The position numbers and the translations under genes were made by a program. From Nonomuraea dietziae (lineage in GTDB: Bacteria; Actinomycetota; Actinomycetes; Streptosporangiales; Streptosporangiaceae), in the NCBI RefSeq assembly GCF_014195505.1, contig NZ_JACIBV010000001.1, positions 8,246,001 through 8,310,000 of the forward strand: a stretch of 64,000 bases of DNA. Direction: 5' to 3'. Under the pieces are notes generated by a model, which worked only from the letters and a program-made list of their open reading frames with translations, was not told the origin of the DNA and made no database searches. Positions within the stretch are counted from its first letter, which is position 1; the number at the start of each line of letters is the position of its first letter. Positions 63,677 to 64,000 of this stretch are shown piece after piece.

Positions 63677-64000
63677 GTGTCCGCCCGAGGTAAAGCACGC
63701 AGGCGCGCCCTCGACATCCTCTTCGAGGCCGAGGCGCGTGAGGAAGACCCGCTGAAGATCCTCGCCGAGCGCGTGGAGCGGCAGGAGCCGCCGGTCAACG
63801 AGTACACCTCGGCGATCGTCGAGGGTGTGGCCAGGCACGCGGCGCGCATCGACGAGCTCATCACGACGTACGCCGAGGGGTGGACGCTGGAGCGCATGCC
63901 CGCGGTCGACCGCAACCTGCTGCGCGGCGGCACCTACGAGCTGCTGTGGATGCCCGACGTGCCCGAGGGCGTGGTGATCAGCGAGTGGGTGCACCTGGCC
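63677..64000 (+). CDS. nusB: Transcription antitermination protein NusB, N-terminal part (cut by window edge)
   Basis: From the GTG at 63677, immediately after the efp stop, 108 codons are open to the window end. The product begins SARGKARRRALDILFEAEAR and contains VNEYTSAIVEGVARHAARID and MPAVDRNLLRGGTYELLWMP, the NusB helical core. NusB binds boxA RNA with NusE in rRNA antitermination. The pepQ-efp-nusB order is conserved; in Streptomyces bldD and pyrR come next, whereas here those lie at the other end of the window. Confidence 0.95.
   Translation, partial: MSARGKARRRALDILFEAEAREEDPLKILAERVERQEPPVNEYTSAIVEGVARHAARIDELITTYAEGWTLERMPAVDRNLLRGGTYELLWMPDVPEGVVISEWVHLA

Overview
The window is a stretch of actinobacterial chromosome. 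It is strongly GC-rich, with abundant GTG and TTG starts and start/stop overlaps. It carries BldD, the actinobacterial host factor mIHF, a Mycobacterium/Streptomyces-like gene order (pyr operon, mihF-gmk-rpoZ-coaBC-metK-priA-def-fmt-rsmB-rpe-rib) and many LuxR/NB-ARC, Opp and F420-type accessory genes. A filamentous actinomycete of the Streptosporangiales type is the best guess; the genus cannot be fixed from this sequence. No rRNA, tRNA, CRISPR array, transposase or prophage was seen.

Layout. Positions 1-145 hold the 5' end of bldD, reading out of the left edge. Positions 411-7691 form a minus-strand arginine deiminase cluster: a DUF3040 protein, an AdiC-like permease, arcA, arcB, arcC, a second permease and a universal stress protein. 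A tandem duplication scar lies at the arcB/arcC junction. Positions 7955-17674 are the de novo pyrimidine operon (pyrR-pyrB-pyrC-carA-carB-pyrK-pyrD-pyrF), with a PyrR RNA target over the pyrR translation start. Positions 17977-22322 hold mihF, gmk, rpoZ, coaBC, a small unknown gene and metK, closed by a 17-bp hairpin. Positions 22482-26298 hold two related ATPase-LuxR regulators, the second lacking the C-terminal sensor region and flanked by an 18-nt direct repeat. Positions 26603-35760 hold a helicase-defective PriA, two tandem uncharacterised paralogues, def, fmt, rsmB and rpe.

Positions 35818-41600 are a minus-strand oligopeptide ABC transporter operon (oppC-A-B-D-F). A MpaB-like oxygenase gene is divergent from it. 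Positions 42850-47597 are the riboflavin operon (FMN riboswitch, ribD, ribE, ribM, ribBA, ribH and a PH-domain gene). After it come an unknown minus-strand gene, a dicarboxylate/amino-acid symporter with a consensus CRP-type site upstream, and a family 4 glycosyltransferase with an acidic repeat. A secreted PIG-L deacetylase with a ricin-type lectin domain is divergent from the glycosyltransferase.

Positions 54253-62008 hold an F420-type oxidoreductase, an endonuclease/exonuclease/phosphatase protein, a 16-nt minisatellite, a MoxR/VWA/XdhC/MocA molybdo-hydroxylase maturation cluster without structural genes, a decayed methyltransferase fragment and a secreted GH9 hydrolase. The right end (62060-64000) is pepQ-efp-nusB, with nusB cut by the window.

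The most unusual observations are the chimeric arcC/arcB duplication scar, the repeat-flanked truncated LuxR paralogue, the tandem unknown gene pair between priA and def, the in-frame acidic repeat of the glycosyltransferase, the orphan CODH-type maturation genes, and the paired alternative hairpins between the FMN aptamer and ribD.
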